Positions 60,220 to 64,000 of a stretch of DNA of 64,000 bases are shown piece by piece (the stretch's first letter is position 1; the number at the start of each line of letters is the position of its first letter). The position numbers and the translations under genes are program-made. This DNA comes from CAVTWS01 sp963738445 (GTDB lineage Bacteria; Actinomycetota; Acidimicrobiia; Acidimicrobiales; SHLQ01). The notes below the pieces were generated by a model. The model had not been told where the DNA came from. It searched no databases and saw only the letters and a list, made by a program, of their open reading frames with translations. The DNA is taken from contig CAVTWS010000015.1 in assembly GCA_963738445.1 (NCBI GenBank), positions 124,001 to 188,000 on the forward strand, written 5' to 3'.

Positions 60220-61620
60220 ATGGCTCTCCCCACTGCGGCGTTCTCCGTCAACCTGTCGGTTGCGATCCCTAACGTCCCCGGATCACTCGGGGCGTTGGCC
60301 GCGGCGATCGGAGGCGCAGGGGGCAACATCACGGCCCTGTCGGGCTTCGACGTCCGTGGGCCGATCCTGCACGAGAACGTCGTCGTCAACTGTCGCGACG
60401 AGGCGCATTCGCTCCGCATCGTCGAGGTCGTCCGCGGGCTCGACGGTGTCGACCTCGTCGATTGGTGGGATCGCACCTTCCGGATGCACGAGGGCGGCAA
60501 GATCCACGTGCAGTCGGTGTGCGCCGTGAACGACCGAGAAGATCTGTCGATGGCCTACACCCCCGGTGTGGCGCGGGTGTGCAACGCCATCGCGGCTGAC
60601 CCCTCGGCGTCGTTCGACTACACGATCCGGCGCAACACGGTGGCCGTGGTCAGCGACGGCACCGCCGTGCTCGGTCTCGGCGATATCGGTCCGTACGCGG
60701 CGATGCCGGTGATGGAGGGCAAGGCGCTCCTGTTCAAGGAGTTCGGTGGCGTCGACGCCTTCCCGATCTGCATCGACACCAAGGATCCGGACGAGATCAT
60801 CGAGACCGTGGTGAGGCTCGCCCCGACCTTCGGAGGCATCAACCTCGAGGACATCGCGGCGCCCAACTGCTTCACGGTCGAGGAGGAGCTGAAGAAGCGG
60901 CTGGACATCCCGGTCTTCCACGACGACCAGCACGGCACTGCCGTGGTCACGTTGGCGGCGCTGTGGAACTCCCTGCTGCTGGTCGACAAGAAGATGGGTG
61001 ACATCTCGGTCGTGATCGCCGGGATCGGCGCCGCCGGGGTGGCGATCGGCAAGATCTTGATCCAGGCCGGGGTCGGGCAGATCGTCGGCACCGACCGACA
61101 GGGCGCCATCTTCGAAGGTCGAGACAACCTCAACTTCGCCAAGGAGTGGTTCGCCGCCAACACGAACCCGGATCGCACGTCCGGGAGTGTCGGCGAGGTG
61201 TTGGCCGGCGCCGACGTGTTCATCGGTGTCTCGGGCCCAGGTTTGATCACCGCGGCCGACATCCGCACCATGGCGCTCCGGCCGATCGTGTTCGCCATGG
61301 CGAACCCCGATCCGGAGATCCGTCCCGAAGAGGCCGACGGTCTGGCGGCGGTGATGGCGACGGGTCGGAGCGACTACCCGAATCAGATCAACAACGTCCT
61401 CGCGTTCCCCGGCATCTTCCGCGGCGCCCTCGACGTCCGGGCGTCAGATATCACCGAGGGAATGAAGTTGGCGGCGGCCACCGCAATCGCCGAGTCGGTG
61501 GATCCGGATCTCCTGAGTCCGGGCTATGTGATCCCCTCGGTGTTCGACAAGGCGGTTCCCTACCGGGTGGCGGCGGCGGTGGCCGAGGCCGCCCGGCAAG
61601 ATGGCGTCATTCGTCCCTGA
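60220..61620 (+). CDS. NAD(P)-dependent malic enzyme with N-terminal ACT domain
   Basis: 466 residues. Residues about 8-85 are an ACT regulatory domain ('VAIPNVPGSLGALAAAIGGA'). The malic enzyme core follows: 'DLSMAYTPGVARVCNAIAAD', 'ICIDTKDPDEIIETVVRLAP', 'FHDDQHGTAVVTLAALWNSL' with catalytic Asp/metal site, and the Rossmann 'VVIAGIGAAGVAIGKILIQA'. Oxidative decarboxylation of malate to pyruvate. The ACT domain suggests allosteric control by an amino acid or other small ligand. The preceding 146 bp hold no other gene. Confidence 0.92.
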   Translation: MALPTAAFSVNLSVAIPNVPGSLGALAAAIGGAGGNITALSGFDVRGPILHENVVVNCRDEAHSLRIVEVVRGLDGVDLVDWWDRTFRMHEGGKIHVQSVCAVNDREDLSMAYTPGVARVCNAIAADPSASFDYTIRRNTVAVVSDGTAVLGLGDIGPYAAMPVMEGKALLFKEFGGVDAFPICIDTKDPDEIIETVVRLAPTFGGINLEDIAAPNCFTVEEELKKRLDIPVFHDDQHGTAVVTLAALWNSLLLVDKKMGDISVVIAGIGAAGVAIGKILIQAGVGQIVGTDRQGAIFEGRDNLNFAKEWFAANTNPDRTSGSVGEVLAGADVFIGVSGPGLITAADIRTMALRPIVFAMANPDPEIRPEEADGLAAVMATGRSDYPNQINNVLAFPGIFRGALDVRASDITEGMKLAAATAIAESVDPDLLSPGYVIPSVFDKAVPYRVAAAVAEAARQDGVIRP

Positions 61621-61635
61621 GCTTGGAGACCTTCG

Positions 61636-62364
61636 TTGCGCGCAGTCACCTTTGATTTCTGGGACACCCTCGTCCACACCGACCCCGTCGCCGTGCAAGC
61701 GGCTCGGGTGAATGCCTGGGTCGACGTGTTGGCGTGTTGCGGGCATTCCGTCGAAGCGCCGGTGCTCGACGCCGTGTTCGAGCGGGTGGCGGAACGGTTC
61801 GACGAAGCCTGGACCGCGAATCTGCAGTACGGGATGACCGAGGCTGTTTCGGAGGCGACCGAGTTGCTCGGGCTCGACGCCGACATCCGGCCCGCCCTGA
61901 CCAGCGCCTGGTTGGGTGCGTCGCGCCACGCCGCGGTGGAAGCGGCCGACGGCGTTCACGCCGTGCTCGACGCCCTCGTCGCCCGGGGGGTGGCGCTCGC
62001 CGTCGTGTGCGATGTCGGACTCACCCCCGCCGAGGTGCTGCTCGACTATCTCGACCGGCTCGATCTCCTCCGCTACTTCTCACACTTCACCTGGTCCGCC
62101 GAAGTCGGCGTGTTCAAACCGTCGGGCGAGATGTTCGACAACGCCCTGGCTGCGTTGGGTGTCACGGATCCGGCCCAGGTGGTGCACGTGGGCGACCGGC
62201 GGCGGACCGATGTGGCCGGCGCTCGCGCTCGGGGCATGGTGTCGGTGCGGTACCGGGGATTCGTCGACGACCTCACCGATCTCGACGACGCGGACGTGGT
62301 GGTGTCGAACCACGCCGAGCTGCTCCCGATGGTGCTCGGCGCGCCGGTGCCCATCACGGCCTGA
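61636..62364 (+). CDS. HAD superfamily hydrolase
   Basis: 242 residues from TTG 61636 (GGAGA about 7 nt upstream). Motif I 'VTFDFWDTLVHTD' has the nucleophile Asp, motif II is near 'LAVVCDVGLTP', motif III Lys in 'GVFKPSGEMF' and motif IV 'VVHVGDRRRTDVAGARARGM'. A small cap lies between motifs I and II. A phosphatase or dehalogenase-type enzyme, substrate unknown. 15 bp after the malic enzyme stop, so possibly co-transcribed. Confidence 0.87.
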   Translation: MRAVTFDFWDTLVHTDPVAVQAARVNAWVDVLACCGHSVEAPVLDAVFERVAERFDEAWTANLQYGMTEAVSEATELLGLDADIRPALTSAWLGASRHAAVEAADGVHAVLDALVARGVALAVVCDVGLTPAEVLLDYLDRLDLLRYFSHFTWSAEVGVFKPSGEMFDNALAALGVTDPAQVVHVGDRRRTDVAGARARGMVSVRYRGFVDDLTDLDDADVVVSNHAELLPMVLGAPVPITA

Positions 62365-62645
62365 CGTCGTCGGCGAGTTGGCGAAGAAGATGGATGGTTC
62401 CGGGGCCACCGTCGGCGACCCCTTGTGAGTATCGTCGCAGTACAGATGGCCCGCCCGACCATTCCTCCGATCACCTTCGTCCCCGCAGCCGTTCCGCGGA
62501 CGCCGCTGCTCCACAGTCGGCCATCGTCGCGGCCCTGATCGGACTCGCCGCCGCTCCCGGTCCGACCGACGAGGCCCGATGAACAACCTCGCCGGCGGCT
62601 CGACTGGTTCGAGTTGATCCCTACCATCCACCCGACGGAGGACTG
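62365..62645. other. intergenic region before the GH2 gene
   Basis: 281 bp without a supported gene. A short ORF 'MARPTIPPITFVPAAVPRTP...' on the plus strand stops after about 30 codons and shows no family resemblance. A GGAGG (62637-62641) directly serves the downstream start. I see no strong hairpin or promoter. Confidence 0.5.
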
Positions 62646-64000
62646 ATGCGACGACGCCTGCTCGACGACGGCTGGGAGGTGCGCCCGAAGGTGCACGTCT
62701 TTGCCGAGCTCCAAGGGGCGGCGCAGCCGTGGGCTCCGGTGTCGCTCCCGCACGACGCGATGATCGCCACCGAACGCACGGCGAGTGCAGGGCCGGCGAA
62801 CGCCTTCTTCCCTCCGAGCGCGTGGGAGTACCGTCGCACGCTCCCTGGCCTCGGGGCGGGCTGGGATGGCTGCGTCGTCCTCGAGTTCGAGGGCGTCTAC
62901 CGCGACGCAGTCGTGTCGGTGAACGGGTCGGTCGTCGCCCGTCGCCCCTACGGCTACTCCTGGTTCAACGTGGCCATCGGCCACCTGCTCGAGCCGGGGG
63001 ACAACGAGGTCCGGGTCGATGCCAGCGCCGGCAATGACAGCCGCTGGTACTCCGGTGCCGGCATCCACCGCGACGTCTGGCTGCTCGAGAGCGGTCGGGT
63101 CCACCTCGCGCCGGAGGGCCTCTCGGTCCGTACCCCGCAGATCGACGGTGGCGGTGCCGTCGTCGAGGTCACCGTGGCCGTCCAGAACGAGTCGACCGCG
63201 ACCAGTCGCGCCGTGCTGCGCGTCGAGATCCTCGACGCCGTCGGTGCGGTCGTCGGCCGCGGCGAGGCGCCTGTGACGGTGTTCGCAGGAGCGTCGGAGT
63301 CGGTGCGGCGCCGGGTGTTCGTCGCCTCGCCCCGACGGTGGACGCTCGACGATCCGCACCTCCACACGTGCCGGGCGACGCTCCTCGACGGCGACGACGT
63401 GCTCGACGGCGACGAGACCACGTTCGGGATCCGGACGCTGGCCGTCGACGCGCACCGCGGCCTCCGGGTCAACGACGAGCCGGTGCTGCTCCGGGGCGCC
63501 TGCGTCCACCACGACAACGGGCCCCTGGGATCCGCGGCGATCGGGCGGGCCGACGAACGCCGGGTCGAGCTCTTGAAAGCCGCCGGGTTCAACGCCATCC
63601 GCAGCGCTCACAACCCGATGAGCCGGGCCATGCTCGACGCCTGCGACCGCCTCGGGATCCTGGTGATGGAGGAGGCCTTCGACATGTGGGCCCGGCCGAA
63701 GTCCGGCGACGACTACGCCCGCAACTTCGCCACGTGGTGGGAAGCTGACATTGAAGCCATGGTCCGCAACGCCGAGAACCACCCCTCGGTGATCTTCTAC
63801 AGCATCGGCAACGAGATCCCCGACGGCTCGACCGACAAGGGCCTGCAGATCGGGCGGGCCCTCGCCGAGAAGGTCCGCCGCCTCGACGACAGCCGGTTCG
63901 TGACCCAGTCCGTCACCGGGATCTTGGTCGGTGGCCCCGAGCTCTTCGCCGACCTGATGGCGTCGATGTCGGCACCCGCCGTCGACGAGGAGACCGGGGT
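62646..64000 (+). CDS. glycoside hydrolase family 2 enzyme (3' partial)
   Basis: The frame is open from ATG 62646 (GGAGG just upstream) to the window edge, 451 codons. The N-terminal sugar-binding jelly roll includes 'WEVRPKVHVF', 'YRDAVVSVNGSVVARRPYGY' and 'RWYSGAGIHRDVWLLESGRV', typical of GH2 beta-galactosidases and glucuronidases. A middle Ig-like domain follows, then the TIM barrel with 'VLLRGACVHHDNGPLG', 'NAIRSAHNPMSRAMLDACDR' and 'NHPSVIFYSIGNEIPDG', holding the acid/base Glu. The nucleophile Glu would lie beyond the edge. No signal peptide, so intracellular. Exact sugar unknown. Confidence 0.92.
   Translation, partial: MRRRLLDDGWEVRPKVHVFAELQGAAQPWAPVSLPHDAMIATERTASAGPANAFFPPSAWEYRRTLPGLGAGWDGCVVLEFEGVYRDAVVSVNGSVVARRPYGYSWFNVAIGHLLEPGDNEVRVDASAGNDSRWYSGAGIHRDVWLLESGRVHLAPEGLSVRTPQIDGGGAVVEVTVAVQNESTATSRAVLRVEILDAVGAVVGRGEAPVTVFAGASESVRRRVFVASPRRWTLDDPHLHTCRATLLDGDDVLDGDETTFGIRTLAVDAHRGLRVNDEPVLLRGACVHHDNGPLGSAAIGRADERRVELLKAAGFNAIRSAHNPMSRAMLDACDRLGILVMEEAFDMWARPKSGDDYARNFATWWEADIEAMVRNAENHPSVIFYSIGNEIPDGSTDKGLQIGRALAEKVRRLDDSRFVTQSVTGILVGGPELFADLMASMSAPAVDEETG

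Noticed and set aside
62452..62541. Short plus-strand ORF starting MARPTIPP before the GH2 gene
   Set aside because: About 30 codons, no ribosome site and no family resemblance.

Overview
The window is high-GC and gene-dense, with most genes joined by 1-4 bp stop/start overlaps (ATGA, GTGA, TGATG) and frequent GTG/TTG starts. The gene content points to an actinobacterium: a dnaK-grpE-dnaJ-hspR-clpB block, a CsoR-CopA copper module, an Rv0338c-type membrane Fe-S reductase and a DesA-like acyl-ACP desaturase. The three C-terminal 'RLLDTR...VLNLT' surface repeats in the protein at 2139-4388, together with a GlnRS, suggest class Acidimicrobiia. That placement is inference.

Layout. 1-9 kb: amidohydrolase (cut at the left edge), FAD amine-oxidase-like enzyme, secreted GSDH-type dehydrogenase, an AAA ATPase fused to an M41 peptidase followed by a class II aldolase, an amidohydrolase and a crotonase. 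9-12.2 kb (minus strand): the most interesting locus, a compact RiPP cluster of a 46-residue lasso-type precursor, an asparagine-synthetase-like cyclase without a glutaminase domain, an O-methyltransferase and an HprK-like kinase, all overlapping by 4-95 bp, with no B1/B2 protein in the window. 12.3-19.5 kb: SDR, a GlxA-type regulator (frameshifted) with a DJ-1/PfpI protein, csoR-copA behind a perfect CsoR operator, an unrecognised protein and a fatty acid desaturase. 19.5-32 kb: three-subunit-fused indolepyruvate ferredoxin oxidoreductase, an Eis-like acetyltransferase, two transporters, a P450, an MDR reductase plus acyl-CoA ligase pair, an FKBP and a SHOCT protein. 31.7-34 kb: ApbE, PepSY membrane protein and DUF2271 lipoprotein, a likely extracytoplasmic flavinylated redox module. 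34-43 kb: epimerase, sterol-desaturase-like protein, SDR, PfkB kinase, GlnRS, TesB, tRNA-Gly(CCC) and dCTP deaminase. 43.5-46.3 kb: membrane Fe-S reductase and Flp pilin. 46.5-62.4 kb: desaturase, gpmA, chaperone operon, clpB, purA, purB, malic enzyme and a HAD hydrolase. The right edge cuts a GH2 glycosidase.

Seven genes cannot be read in one frame. Almost all breaks are single-base insertions or deletions with no stop codons or motif loss between them, and they are concentrated in 40.6-46.3 kb (13 in the Fe-S reductase alone). I read them mainly as consensus errors rather than decay, but the sequence alone cannot prove this.
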